This document shows, in pieces, positions 9,243 to 18,306 of a DNA stretch of 64,000 nucleotides (position 1 is its first letter; the number at the start of each line of letters is the position of its first letter). A model generated the notes under the pieces. That model made no database searches and was not told the DNA's origin. It saw only the letters and a list, made by a program, of their open reading frames with translations. The stretch is from the NCBI GenBank assembly GCA_021713395.1, contig JAKJJT010000007.1:28866-92865 (forward strand). The letters are read 5' to 3'. The position numbers were made by a program, and so were the translations under genes. The stretch is from Thiotrichales bacterium 19S9-11 (GTDB taxonomy: Bacteria; Pseudomonadota; Gammaproteobacteria; Francisellales; Francisellaceae).

Positions 9243-10508
9243 ATGTTTAATATTGCTAATATAAGAAATCAATTTCCAGCTCTACATCAAAATGAAAATG
9301 GTATTCCAGCTACTTTTTTTGACGCGCCAGCTGGCTCGCAAATACCAGAAGTTGTTATAAATCGACTGGATCGTTATTATAAAAGTGGTGTAGCAAGTTA
9401 TGGGGGATTTTATAAGGCATCACTTCAAACAGAGATTCAAGTACAGAATACAAGAAAAGCAGTTCAAATTTTACTCAATGCGCGTTCTAAAGATGAAATA
9501 AGCTTTGGTCAGAATATGACTTCCTTAACTTTTTCATTTTCAAGGTCACTAGCAAACACTTGGACAGCAGGTGATGAACTTATCGTAACAGACTTGGATC
9601 ATGAGGCAAATATATACCCATGGGAGATAGCAGCTAAAGAAAAAAATGTTGAGGTAAAAACATGGCACTTCAATAGTGAAAGTTGCAATCTAGATATAGA
9701 GGATCTAGCAAATTTGTTAACGCCTAAAACAAAGCTTTTAGCACTAACAGCCGCTTCAAATATTTGCGGAAGCTTGCCTAACTTAAAGGCAATTATTGAA
9801 TTAGCTCATCAGAATAATACATTAGTTTTTGTAGATGCAACTCAGTTGGCTTTTCATGAGATTATTGATGTCCAAGACTTAGATTGTGACTTTTTAGTTT
9901 GTTCTGCTTATAAGTTTTGTGGTCCACATATCGGTATTTTATATGGTAAAAGATTTTATATGGAAAACTTAGTGCCTTATAAGATTCCAACGATCGATAA
10001 CTCCGTTCCTTATTGTTGGGAGATGGGAACTCAAAATTTTTCAGCAATTAGTGCACTAGAAGAAACGGTGCGTTATTTAGCCTCTTTTTCAGATGTATCT
10101 AATTTCTCGCGCTACCAATTCACGGAGAGTATGGCTGAGTTGAAGCATTATGAGCTTATGCTAAAACAATACTTTTTATCAAAACTTGAATCTTTAGAAA
10201 TGGTTAAAGTGTACGGTGTTGATAAACCAGAAGATGCAGAGAATAGAACACCAACCTTTGCTCTTTCTATTAATGGTTATTGTGCAGTAGAGATTACAAG
10301 AACTTTAGTAGAAAATGGTTTTTATGTTGCTTGCGGTCATTTTAATGCACCAAAGTTTATCGAACGCTTTGATCTAGCTTCAGGGGGTGGTGTCGTTAGA
10401 ATTGGTTTTGCACATTACAATACATTAGAAGAAATTGAGTTTCTTATTTCAACGTTAGAAGAAATATGTATACCAGTAGGGCAGCATCAGCAAATAGTTA
10501 ATTCTTAA
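9243..10508 (+). CDS. class V aminotransferase / cysteine desulfurase-like protein (VC1184-like)
   Basis: A 421-residue PLP enzyme. It begins RNQFPALHQNENGIPATFFDAPAGSQ, has FGQNMTSLTFSFSRSLA, the DLDHEANIYPW segment, LLALTAASNICGSLPNLKAI, FVDATQLAFH (PLP-aspartate) and the Schiff-base lysine in CSAYKFCGPHIGIL (K224). This is the pattern of the cysteine desulfurase-like group typified by VC1184, separate from SufS and IscS. The reaction is not established for the group. RBS GAGGGAG lies just ahead of ATG 9243. It is upstream of the VirB9-like/barrel gene, probably by chance. Confidence 0.88.
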   Translation: MFNIANIRNQFPALHQNENGIPATFFDAPAGSQIPEVVINRLDRYYKSGVASYGGFYKASLQTEIQVQNTRKAVQILLNARSKDEISFGQNMTSLTFSFSRSLANTWTAGDELIVTDLDHEANIYPWEIAAKEKNVEVKTWHFNSESCNLDIEDLANLLTPKTKLLALTAASNICGSLPNLKAIIELAHQNNTLVFVDATQLAFHEIIDVQDLDCDFLVCSAYKFCGPHIGILYGKRFYMENLVPYKIPTIDNSVPYCWEMGTQNFSAISALEETVRYLASFSDVSNFSRYQFTESMAELKHYELMLKQYFLSKLESLEMVKVYGVDKPEDAENRTPTFALSINGYCAVEITRTLVENGFYVACGHFNAPKFIERFDLASGGGVVRIGFAHYNTLEEIEFLISTLEEICIPVGQHQQIVNS

Positions 10509-10542
10509 AATGCATTAGAGCAAAAAATAGGGTGAAAAATAG

Positions 10543-11421
10543 ATGTATAAGACAGTTTTCTTAATTTTTCTAGCTTTTATTGTTGGATTAGTAGGTGTTG
10601 CGCAAGCAGAGCAAGAGATTAACCTAGATGAAATGAGTTTTAATTATCAAATTGATCCTCAAAAAGGAAGCAAACCTATTTGGTACCCACTTAGTGTATT
10701 TAGTGATGGCAATAAAACTTATATTGAATTTCCAGAAGGGATTAATGCAAACAATATGCCAGAAGTTTATATTAAGTCACTAAATGAAAATCAAGGAATA
10801 CCAGTTTGGAACTGGAGTGATCATTATTTGGTGGTTAATCAATTGGTGAAAGTAGTTAAACTGGTGAAGGGGCATCGTACAATTACCATAACAAATAAAA
10901 GAAACCCTACGCAATATATCGCACCACCACCAAAATATACTGCAAGAGATTACCAAGGTTATGGGCTTTATTATCTTGTTGGTGTTGGTAAAAATGATAG
11001 TGCGAGTTTTTCATCACTCTCAACAAGGCTTGCAATAGACTATAATTGGGCTTTATCCCGTAATTGGCTATTAGGTATGGGGTTGGCTGGATATTATATG
11101 CCAGGTTTGGGAGCTTCCTCGTCAGATTATAAAAATTTAAATAAATATGGTGGATTGCTGTATCTAAAACCGACTTACCTTTTCTTTAATGGCTTTTATT
11201 TAAATAGTGCCATAGGGCTTGGTTATTCTAAAGATAGTTGGAAAGATAAAAATACTGATGAAGAACAATCAAAATCAGGAGTTCAACCTGAGCTAAGTTT
11301 GGGGGGAGGCTATTTAGTTAATAAATCACTTTCTTTTGATATAAATGTAAATTATATGTTTAAATCTGGCGGTTTATTTAGTAACATATCTTTGCTTTTA
11401 GGGGTGGGTTATCATTTTTAA
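10543..11421 (+). CDS. VirB9/TrbG C-terminal-like domain fused to an outer-membrane beta-barrel
   Basis: A 292-residue protein with a signal peptide (residues 1-22, ending AQA). Residues ~28-122 match the C-terminal domain of the TrbG/VirB9 encoded at 34854-35864: both show FNYQ, then WYP, VF, a Gly, a T-x-IEF strand, MP, and a NW-x-x-x-x-Y-x-x-V block at the same spacing. A proline-rich linker (about 126-131) leads into ~160 residues with alternating amphipathic strands, aromatic girdles and a terminal GVGYHF, the C-terminal Phe signature of barrels inserted by BAM; eight strands are likely. It precedes the Dot/Icm-like cluster by 269 bases. In VirB systems this domain helps form the outer-membrane core, so a barrel-anchored core component is a reasonable inference. 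I know of no described protein with this architecture. Confidence 0.75.
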   Translation: MYKTVFLIFLAFIVGLVGVAQAEQEINLDEMSFNYQIDPQKGSKPIWYPLSVFSDGNKTYIEFPEGINANNMPEVYIKSLNENQGIPVWNWSDHYLVVNQLVKVVKLVKGHRTITITNKRNPTQYIAPPPKYTARDYQGYGLYYLVGVGKNDSASFSSLSTRLAIDYNWALSRNWLLGMGLAGYYMPGLGASSSDYKNLNKYGGLLYLKPTYLFFNGFYLNSAIGLGYSKDSWKDKNTDEEQSKSGVQPELSLGGGYLVNKSLSFDINVNYMFKSGGLFSNISLLLGVGYHF

Positions 11422-11690
11422 TTACTATTTTTTTAGGTAAAATCAGCAAAAAATATTACAGTAATTTTTTACTATTTATAATTCATTATATTCAAATTTT
11501 TTTCAGGAAAAACAGTTAAATACAGAGTTTTTTATAAATTGTAATTTATTAAAAAAACAAAGTAATATTACAAAAATACATAAAAGTTTAATTGGTTGTT
11601 ATAAAAAAAATAGATATTCTGTGAATTCGAAATAAAAGCTATATTTATAATTTTATTAGCTTGCGATAATATAGTTAAGGGGTTTGTCAT
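11422..11690. promoter_or_regulatory. AT-rich leader region upstream of the Dot/Icm-like cluster
   Basis: 269 bases, very AT-rich, with no gene. It must hold the promoter of the dotH cluster but I see no unique sigma70 match; a TGCGATAAT extended -10-like string (11662-11670) is too near the start codon to be convincing. Runs ATTACAAAAATA and GTTGTTATAAAAA recur upstream of the gene at 48877 with a different spacing. The Shine-Dalgarno sequence AAGGGG (11677-11682) precedes a TTG start. Confidence 0.35.
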
Positions 11691-12569
11691 TTGAAAAAGA
11701 TTACTGCACTACTCGCTTTTTTAGGCGTTTCTGGGTTTGCGTATGCTAATGCCACTGGCACCCCTAATGGTAAAGATTTAACGGCTGATGTAGCTTTTGA
11801 TAGTATTACAAGTCAGGCATTTCCGCTTTCTCCAGATCAGATAGAAGCAGTGAAGGGGATGGTTGAGTCAAGACAGAAAGCATCTGCTTCAGCTCCTGGA
11901 ATAAGTAATCAGGAAAGTGCGTCAAGAACATTAACTGTTAGTTTAGATCCAACTAAGCGTTTTGTTCCACCTGTCGTTAGAATTGGCGTGGGAATGATAA
12001 CTTCTGTTATTTTTACGGATGCAAATGGAAGTGTTTGGCCAATTACACAGTACAGTATAGGTGACTCAAAAAGTTACAATGTTATGTGGCAACAGAAGGG
12101 TGGCGTTTTAATGATTCAAGGGCTTAAGCCATTTAAACAAACCAATATGGCTGTTATGTTAGATGGATTGCAAATTCCAGTTATGGTTACATTGGTAACT
12201 GGACAAAATGAATGGGACTATATGGATTACATTCGAGTGCAAGCTAAAGCAGGCGCTAAAGGTCAAATGGCTCAAGCAGTAGAACAAGCACCTAAGTATT
12301 TAACTGATTTATTAGCAGGATTGCCTCCAAAAGGAGCTGTTGCAATGAAGGTCAGTGGAGCTAGTGATGTTCGTGTGTGGCGTTATGGAGGTAAATACTT
12401 AGTATTGACTCCTTCAGACTTGATTTCTCCTGCTTGGGGCAGCAAGGCGCAAGATAATGGGATGATTAAAATGCATGCCTATGAAATTTCACAGACACCA
12501 TATTTGATTTTAAGTAATAATGATCAAGTTGAGCATGTTACAGTTTCATCAGCGGGGAATGATTCATGA
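11691..12569 (+). CDS. dotH: Dot/Icm-type T4SS outer-membrane core protein DotH/IcmK (TraN-like)
   Basis: 292 residues, signal peptide of about 19 residues (ends FAYA). The domain follows the DotH/IcmK/TraN pattern: a helical N-terminal section with AFPLSPDQIEAVKGMVE, then the beta domain with LDPTKRFVPPVVRIGVGMIT, VIFTDANGSVWPITQYSIGD, MIQGLKPFKQTNMAVMLDGL and VTLVTGQNEWDYMDYIRVQA. In Legionella, DotH with DotC and DotD builds the outer-membrane ring. It uses a TTG start with AAGGGG 8 bases ahead. It is first of six co-directional genes and overlaps dotG by ATGA. No dotC or dotD is in the window. Confidence 0.88.
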   Translation: MKKITALLAFLGVSGFAYANATGTPNGKDLTADVAFDSITSQAFPLSPDQIEAVKGMVESRQKASASAPGISNQESASRTLTVSLDPTKRFVPPVVRIGVGMITSVIFTDANGSVWPITQYSIGDSKSYNVMWQQKGGVLMIQGLKPFKQTNMAVMLDGLQIPVMVTLVTGQNEWDYMDYIRVQAKAGAKGQMAQAVEQAPKYLTDLLAGLPPKGAVAMKVSGASDVRVWRYGGKYLVLTPSDLISPAWGSKAQDNGMIKMHAYEISQTPYLILSNNDQVEHVTVSSAGNDS

Positions 12570-13906
12570 AAAAGTTACTAACAAAATTTTGGAAAAGTCC
12601 TAGGGGCAGAGTATTCCTTATTATAGTTGTTATAATTATAGCATTTATTATTGGTTCAAATTTATTGATAGATAATACGGTCTCTAATTCTTTACAGTCT
12701 AAGTCTGCCCGAGTATCAGTTAATCCTCAAGATGATATTACCGTCCAAGCGGCTGATGAGCAATATGAGAGTTTAGCGCAAACACATAAAAAATCAGAAC
12801 GTAAAGTTGCTGAGCAGTCAGGAGAAAGTTATATCGCCAGTATTTTTTCATTTTCTGATTCAGAGACAAATAAGGAAAAGGCTAAAAGTGTAGATAATGG
12901 CATCATTGACAGTAAAACAGTCACTGATCCAAAAAGTTTTTATGAAAATAGACAGAAAAAAGAACCAACTGTAAATAAAGAAATAACTCAAGCAACGGTT
13001 AAGTCAAACATAACAAATGAAGTATACACTGGGTATGTTAATTTAGAAGCTCAAAAACAAATTGCAAAACAAATGTCTAAAGGGTTACAAGACTTATCTA
13101 AGACTTGGGGGGAAACCTATAGTGCAAGAACAGTAAGAGCAACTCAAAGTGATACAAGTCCATCTTCAAGTAATGCTGCAAACAGTCCAGTTATTATTAA
13201 AGCAGGAGATATTATGTTCGCTGTTATTGGCACAGCTGTTAATAGTGATCAAGTTGGTACACCAGTAATGGCAACAATAGTAACAGGTGAATATAAAGGC
13301 ACTAAATTACTTGGTAGCTTCCAAAGAGCTAATGATCGATTAGTAGTTCAGTTTAATTTAATGTCAATGCCACAAATGTCTAAGAGTATAGGTATTAGTG
13401 CTTATGCAATTGACTCAAGAACAGCACAAACAGCATTAGCTTCTAACGTAGATTATCATTACTTAACTCGTTGGGGAGGGCTAATGGCATCTTCATTCTT
13501 GGCAGGTTTTGGTGATTACTTTAGCGATAACTCAGATACTTATGAATTGCCGAGTGATGGCTCAGGTAATACTTATGTAATTAATGCAAGTGATACAGGT
13601 TTGGTTGCAAGAAATGGTATCTATTCAGGTCTTGGTGAAGTTGGTAATGCACTTTCTGATAAGATGAGTAAGAATTTTGATAGACCACCAACTGTTACAT
13701 TAGATCAGGGCTCAGGTGTTGGGATATTATTTATGTCTGATGTTACGTTAAATGGTATGCAAGGTCCTAAAGGAGGGCCTAGCCAGCAACAAAATAGCTT
13801 TCAAGCAATAGGGTCTGCTGTACATTCAAGAATAACTAACTCGCCATCAACAAGTCAGACTGTAGGTGGTTACAATAACATTACCCCAGCTATAACGCGT
13901 AGATAG
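12566..13906 (+). CDS. dotG: Dot/Icm-type T4SS core protein DotG/IcmE (TrbI/VirB10-like)
   Basis: 446 residues. A single N-terminal inner-membrane anchor (about residues 15-33), a periplasmic low-complexity, Lys/Gln-rich region to ~190, then the conserved VirB10-like barrel domain: GDIMFAVIGTAVNSDQVGTP, ATIVTGEYKGTKLLGSFQRA, FNLMSMPQMSKSIGISAYAI, LTRWGGLMASSFLAGFGDYF and a final DVTLNG. DotG spans both membranes and forms the channel. It is much shorter than Legionella DotG (over 1000 residues) because the long pentapeptide-like repeat section is absent, nearer to the size of conjugative TraO. Its start overlaps the dotH stop. Confidence 0.9.
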   Translation: MKKLLTKFWKSPRGRVFLIIVVIIIAFIIGSNLLIDNTVSNSLQSKSARVSVNPQDDITVQAADEQYESLAQTHKKSERKVAEQSGESYIASIFSFSDSETNKEKAKSVDNGIIDSKTVTDPKSFYENRQKKEPTVNKEITQATVKSNITNEVYTGYVNLEAQKQIAKQMSKGLQDLSKTWGETYSARTVRATQSDTSPSSSNAANSPVIIKAGDIMFAVIGTAVNSDQVGTPVMATIVTGEYKGTKLLGSFQRANDRLVVQFNLMSMPQMSKSIGISAYAIDSRTAQTALASNVDYHYLTRWGGLMASSFLAGFGDYFSDNSDTYELPSDGSGNTYVINASDTGLVARNGIYSGLGEVGNALSDKMSKNFDRPPTVTLDQGSGVGILFMSDVTLNGMQGPKGGPSQQQNSFQAIGSAVHSRITNSPSTSQTVGGYNNITPAITRR

Positions 13907-13943
13907 GGTTATAACCAATACTAATTTAATTGCGGAGATGATG

Positions 13944-14768
13944 ATGGAAAACTATGATTTTGATAATGACTCGGTAAAGTCAAATATATCGACAGAACCA
14001 GCTTTAGATGAGACATCAGTAGATGAGTCAGAAAAGGCAAGAGAGAGCTTGTTACAGAAAATACTAAGTAAAAATATATTATTTTATGGAGGAATTGTTG
14101 TTCTTGGTGTGGTGCTTTTTATAATTGTTAATGCGATATTAGATCCTTTTGGATTTGATAAACCAACTAAAAAACCACAACCAAAGCCGGTAGTTCAACA
14201 AACATTTGAAAATATATCTCAGCCTGAAATAAAAACAGTTAAAGTTGCACAGCAAACAATGCCTTCATCTGTAAGCAATGTTCAACTTAATAACAAAGTT
14301 GCTCAGATTCAAGAAGAGACAAAAAAAGCATTAGAGCAAGTAGCTAAGAACTTAAAAGAAGAGTCAGAGTATGTATTTAAAGGTATGCAACAACTGAGTA
14401 AACAACAAAAAGTATTAGCAGACAAACAAGATCAGATGTTAGAAGTTATCAAAGAGCTTTCTGAAAGAGTGCAGACAATACAAAAAGATGTGGATATGGC
14501 TAATTCAAAAGTTAAAAACATGGCTAATTTGCAGCAAACTTTAACAAGTATTAGCCAGCAATTATCTATGTTACAAGCAGAAAGAACAAACATGTCTGAT
14601 CCACTGGAGTTATCAGCAGTTATGCCAAATAGAGCATGGCTTCAAGATACTCAAGGTAGAACAATTGCCATTACGGTAGGTAGTGAGCTACAAGGTTATG
14701 GCAGTATTGTGAAAATAGATAGTGAAAACAATAAGGTATATACTAGCTCTGGTTATGTTTTTGAATAG
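13944..14768 (+). CDS. dotF: Dot/Icm-type T4SS inner-membrane protein DotF/IcmG-like
   Basis: About 274 residues: acidic cytosolic N-terminus, one transmembrane helix (ILFYGGIVVLGVVLFIIVNA, around residues 45-65), a long periplasmic coiled coil (~105-215) and a small C-terminal beta domain (MPNRAWLQDTQGRTIAITVG then GYGSIVKIDSENNKVYTSSG). That C-terminal module is the hallmark of IcmG/DotF/TraP. DotF stabilises the channel and has been linked to substrate recognition. Three ATGs in a row (13938, 13941, 13944) follow GGAG at 13934-13937; spacing favours 13944. Confidence 0.82.
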   Translation: MENYDFDNDSVKSNISTEPALDETSVDESEKARESLLQKILSKNILFYGGIVVLGVVLFIIVNAILDPFGFDKPTKKPQPKPVVQQTFENISQPEIKTVKVAQQTMPSSVSNVQLNNKVAQIQEETKKALEQVAKNLKEESEYVFKGMQQLSKQQKVLADKQDQMLEVIKELSERVQTIQKDVDMANSKVKNMANLQQTLTSISQQLSMLQAERTNMSDPLELSAVMPNRAWLQDTQGRTIAITVGSELQGYGSIVKIDSENNKVYTSSGYVFE

Positions 14769-14821
14769 GCACTTTAATTTAAGCTAGATAAAAAAACTAA
14801 AATGGCAATAGGAATATAGAA

Positions 14822-17821
14822 ATGGCTTTAACTAATGCGTTACATAAAACAGTAGAAGAACTGTTTGCTTGGCTTGGGTCTTCCTTTAAGCAGACAGTTA
14901 ATTCATATTGTGACTTAGAGAGCGCAGATAGTCAGTATGCTTTGATAGGAAAAGGTGGAGAGTTAGCTTCAATAATATCAATTGATGGTTTTCACCGTTT
15001 TGTTTCAACTGATGAATTTAATTTTATTAGTCAAAGAATATCAGATGCATTGCAACCAGTTTTTGCGACAGAAGGGCACTCAGTTCAAGTATTTTTTTCT
15101 TATAATCCTGATCTAATTGAACAAGAGATTGATAACTCACTTAAAGGAGCGAAGTTATCAGCAAAAAGAATTGGTTTACAGCTTGATGATATTTTTGAAT
15201 CAAGAAAAGACGCAATGAAGCGTTACTGTGCGACAGAAAAATGTTATTTGGTCATTTGGACATCAACAAAAGCATTATCAAGAGTAGCATACAACCAATC
15301 TTTTAAAGCGCATAGTAAAAATTTAATAAAAGCAAAATTACCAAAAGCACAAAAAGCACAGCGAATGCTTACAGTGTTACCTGAAGTAAGAAATATTCAT
15401 CAATCTCTAGTTGATAGTTTAGTAGAAGATTTAAATTATACGGGACTGTATGTAAGACTGCTAGAAGTGCATGAAGCTGTTAGAGAAGTTAGAGCTTCAG
15501 TTGACCCTAACTATACAGATGAGCGATGGGAGCCATCTTTACCTGGTGATAAATTGCCGATTAATTTATCAAAAAAACAAAATGGTGATATTTCTTCATT
15601 TTTGTGGACACCGTTAGATGAGCAAATTTTCCCAAGAGAAGCTGAAAATATTGATATGAAAACAACAAAAGTTGGAGATATGCTTTACTCATCTATGTTT
15701 ATAGATTTGTTTCCAAAAGATGTTAAACCATTTTATGATTTATTTAGGCGATTAAAAGAGTCAGGCACTCCTTGGAGAATATCTTACTCAATAAACCCTA
15801 AAGGCGTTAGTATTTCTAAGAGTAAGGCGTTATTGGCTCAATTTTTGACTATAACTTCTGTGCAAAATAAATTAATAGTCAATGCAAATCAATTGCTAAG
15901 AGCTATTGATGAGTCAAGTGATGACCCAGTGATAAAACTATCTGTTTGTTTTTCAACTTGGGCTCATGAGGGCAAAGAGCCTTTACTTAGAGAGCGCACT
16001 TCAAGATTATATAAAATTATTCAAGGCTGGGGTGGTGCCGATGTTAGTGATATGTTTGGGGATCCGTTTAGTGGAGCATTGTCTTCAGCATTAGGCGTTA
16101 TGAAGCAGGCAATTGCACCTGCGACAGCTGCTCCATTATCTGACGTGGTTCGTATGTTACCAACTGTAAGGCCAGCTTCGCCATGGCAGGATGGGGCTTT
16201 ATTATTCAGATCACCTGATGGTAAGCTTTGGCCATATCAGCCAGGATCATCACAACAGATTAGTTGGATTGATTTGATTTATGCTCGCTCTGGGTCAGGA
16301 AAGTCTGTTTTACTTAATTCAATTAATTTGGGTGTATGCCTATCAAAAGGCCTAGAGAGCTTACCTTATGTTGCTCTCATTGATATAGGTCCTTCATCAA
16401 AAGGCTTTATTAGTTTGTTACAACAGGCGATGCCTGAAGATCAGAGACATTTAATGATGTATCATCGCTTAAAGATGACAAAAGAAGATGCAGTTAATCC
16501 ATTTGATACATTATTGGGAGCTCGTTATCCTACCAGTGCGCATCGAATTTTTCTGGTCAACTTCATTAGTGCTTTAGTTTTAGATAATGTTGATGACTCT
16601 CTGCCTGAAGGCATGGCTAGTATGATCAGTATGATTATCGATGAAACTTACAAGCAATATAGCGATGATCAGCAAGCAAAGCGTTACAATGTAGGCATTA
16701 ATGATGAAATTGATACAATAATACAAGAGATAGCTCCTGATGAAGTTTTAGTTAGTTGGTGGGATGTGGTTGATAAGCTATTTGAACATAAAGCTTACCG
16801 TCTAGCACAAGTTGCCCAGTGCTATGCAATGCCAAATATTGCAGATACTGTTTCTATTGCGCATCACTATGCAATTAAAGATTTATATGGTGATGTAACA
16901 ATGTCAACAGGTGAAGACTATATTACAGCTTACTGCCGATTAATATCTAGTGTGATCCGAAATTTTCCTTCATTGGTTGAAGTGACAAAACTATTTGTTT
17001 CATCTTCTAAGATTATTTCGATTGATTTAAATGACGTTGCTCATGGTGGTAGTGAAGTGGCAAACAAGCAAACATCAATTGCCTATATGTTAGCTCGTCA
17101 TGTAATTGCCCAGCACTTTTTTACAGGTGTATCAGAATTAAAATCATTTCCTGAAAAATATAGACCTTATCATGCGGAACGTTTTCGTGAAATGGCTAAT
17201 TATCCTAAGCGCTTAGTTTTTGATGAGTTCCACAGAACAGCAAAAAGTACAGCTGTTAGGGAGCAAGTTTTACGTGATATGCGAGAAGGAAGAAAATGGA
17301 AGGTTCAAATATCATTGGCTTCTCAGTCATTACAAGATTTTGATCCATTGATGTTAGAGTTTGCTACGTCTGTATTTATATTAGACTCTGGACCACAGAA
17401 AGCAATTGATGAGACCTGTGAAACTTTCGGACTGAGTAATACAGAGCGTTTAGCATTAACAACACGTGTACATGGCCCAACAAGTAGGGGTGCTACTTTT
17501 ATTGCTCAGTTTGCAACTAAGAAAGGGTCAAATACACAGCTACTTACATCAACTTTAGGTGCGGTAGAATTATGGGCTTTGAATACGACACTAGAAGATG
17601 CGTATATTCGAGATGAGTTATATGAAAAGATAGATCCTGTAAAAGCTAGGAAATTACTGGCGAATCGTTTTCCATCAGGAACAGCAACAGAGTATTTAGA
17701 GGTTGTTGGTCGAGATAGTCCTGAGAAAAATACCCGTAGTCTATGTAATGAAATTATTGATGAACTAGTAACAGAGTATTTTCGTAAGCAGCAGTTTGAT
17801 TTAAGAGCTCGCTTGATGTAG
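14822..17821 (+). CDS. dotO: Dot/Icm-type T4SS ATPase DotO/IcmB (VirB4-like, TraU family)
   Basis: A 999-residue cytoplasmic/inner-membrane ATPase, the full length of DotO. Walker A ARSGSGKSVLL lies near residue 491, the Walker B strand RLVFDEFHRT near 797, followed by a sensor-like SLASQS segment. The N-terminal half (to ~470) is the TraU/IcmB-specific domain. DotO forms the hexameric energy unit at the base of the Dot/Icm channel together with DotB. RBS GGA at 14811-14813. It is placed directly after dotF, whereas in Legionella several genes separate them. No DotB or DotL ATPase gene is in the window. Confidence 0.92.
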   Translation: MALTNALHKTVEELFAWLGSSFKQTVNSYCDLESADSQYALIGKGGELASIISIDGFHRFVSTDEFNFISQRISDALQPVFATEGHSVQVFFSYNPDLIEQEIDNSLKGAKLSAKRIGLQLDDIFESRKDAMKRYCATEKCYLVIWTSTKALSRVAYNQSFKAHSKNLIKAKLPKAQKAQRMLTVLPEVRNIHQSLVDSLVEDLNYTGLYVRLLEVHEAVREVRASVDPNYTDERWEPSLPGDKLPINLSKKQNGDISSFLWTPLDEQIFPREAENIDMKTTKVGDMLYSSMFIDLFPKDVKPFYDLFRRLKESGTPWRISYSINPKGVSISKSKALLAQFLTITSVQNKLIVNANQLLRAIDESSDDPVIKLSVCFSTWAHEGKEPLLRERTSRLYKIIQGWGGADVSDMFGDPFSGALSSALGVMKQAIAPATAAPLSDVVRMLPTVRPASPWQDGALLFRSPDGKLWPYQPGSSQQISWIDLIYARSGSGKSVLLNSINLGVCLSKGLESLPYVALIDIGPSSKGFISLLQQAMPEDQRHLMMYHRLKMTKEDAVNPFDTLLGARYPTSAHRIFLVNFISALVLDNVDDSLPEGMASMISMIIDETYKQYSDDQQAKRYNVGINDEIDTIIQEIAPDEVLVSWWDVVDKLFEHKAYRLAQVAQCYAMPNIADTVSIAHHYAIKDLYGDVTMSTGEDYITAYCRLISSVIRNFPSLVEVTKLFVSSSKIISIDLNDVAHGGSEVANKQTSIAYMLARHVIAQHFFTGVSELKSFPEKYRPYHAERFREMANYPKRLVFDEFHRTAKSTAVREQVLRDMREGRKWKVQISLASQSLQDFDPLMLEFATSVFILDSGPQKAIDETCETFGLSNTERLALTTRVHGPTSRGATFIAQFATKKGSNTQLLTSTLGAVELWALNTTLEDAYIRDELYEKIDPVKARKLLANRFPSGTATEYLEVVGRDSPEKNTRSLCNEIIDELVTEYFRKQQFDLRARLM

Positions 17822-17851
17822 AGCGGTTAAGTATAAAAAGGTAATAGTTAT

Positions 17852-18283
17852 ATGTCGTTTAAAGATGATGTTAAAGGTTACTGGGGATCATTTCATAACC
17901 CAGTCTTAAATAACTTATTGACAAATATTGAATTTATTGAAAAAAGTCGTTATAAGAATATAGTTGACTATGAGTCAGATTTAGAAGAAATAGCGCAAAA
18001 ATATTACAAAACCTCGTTTAATGAAGAAAATGGTCGAGCTTTAATTAATATGTGCAATGAAATGCCATTGGCTTATATGGCATACTTTATTCATCAGCTA
18101 CATAAGCATAATGCTGACTACTTTGGCGAGTTGTTTGGTTATATGGAAGCAAATAAGTCAGAAGATAGTGTTTCTTTTTTTGCAGAACGTAACCGGTTAT
18201 TTGAACGAGCTCAAATGTTATCTAGGGTTTTTTCGCAAGAGCGTTTAGAAGCAGTAAATGAAGCGTTGGAAGAAATTGTTTAA
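17852..18283 (+). CDS. unrecognised protein between dotO and dotI
   Basis: 143 residues, no signal peptide, no membrane segment, acidic and predicted mainly helical. I recognise no family; it is not IcmQ, IcmJ or IcmD by any motif I know. Features seen: an aromatic N-terminus (KGYWGSFHNPVLNNLL), MAYFIHQLHKHNADYFGELF in the middle and a Glu-rich end (EAVNEALEEIV). It lies 30 bases after dotO and 23 before dotI on the same strand, so it is probably a cytoplasmic component or chaperone of this secretion system (inference from position). Confidence 0.65.
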   Translation: MSFKDDVKGYWGSFHNPVLNNLLTNIEFIEKSRYKNIVDYESDLEEIAQKYYKTSFNEENGRALINMCNEMPLAYMAYFIHQLHKHNADYFGELFGYMEANKSEDSVSFFAERNRLFERAQMLSRVFSQERLEAVNEALEEIV

Positions 18284-18306
18284 AAATAAAAAGTGGGGTT
18301 ATCGTT

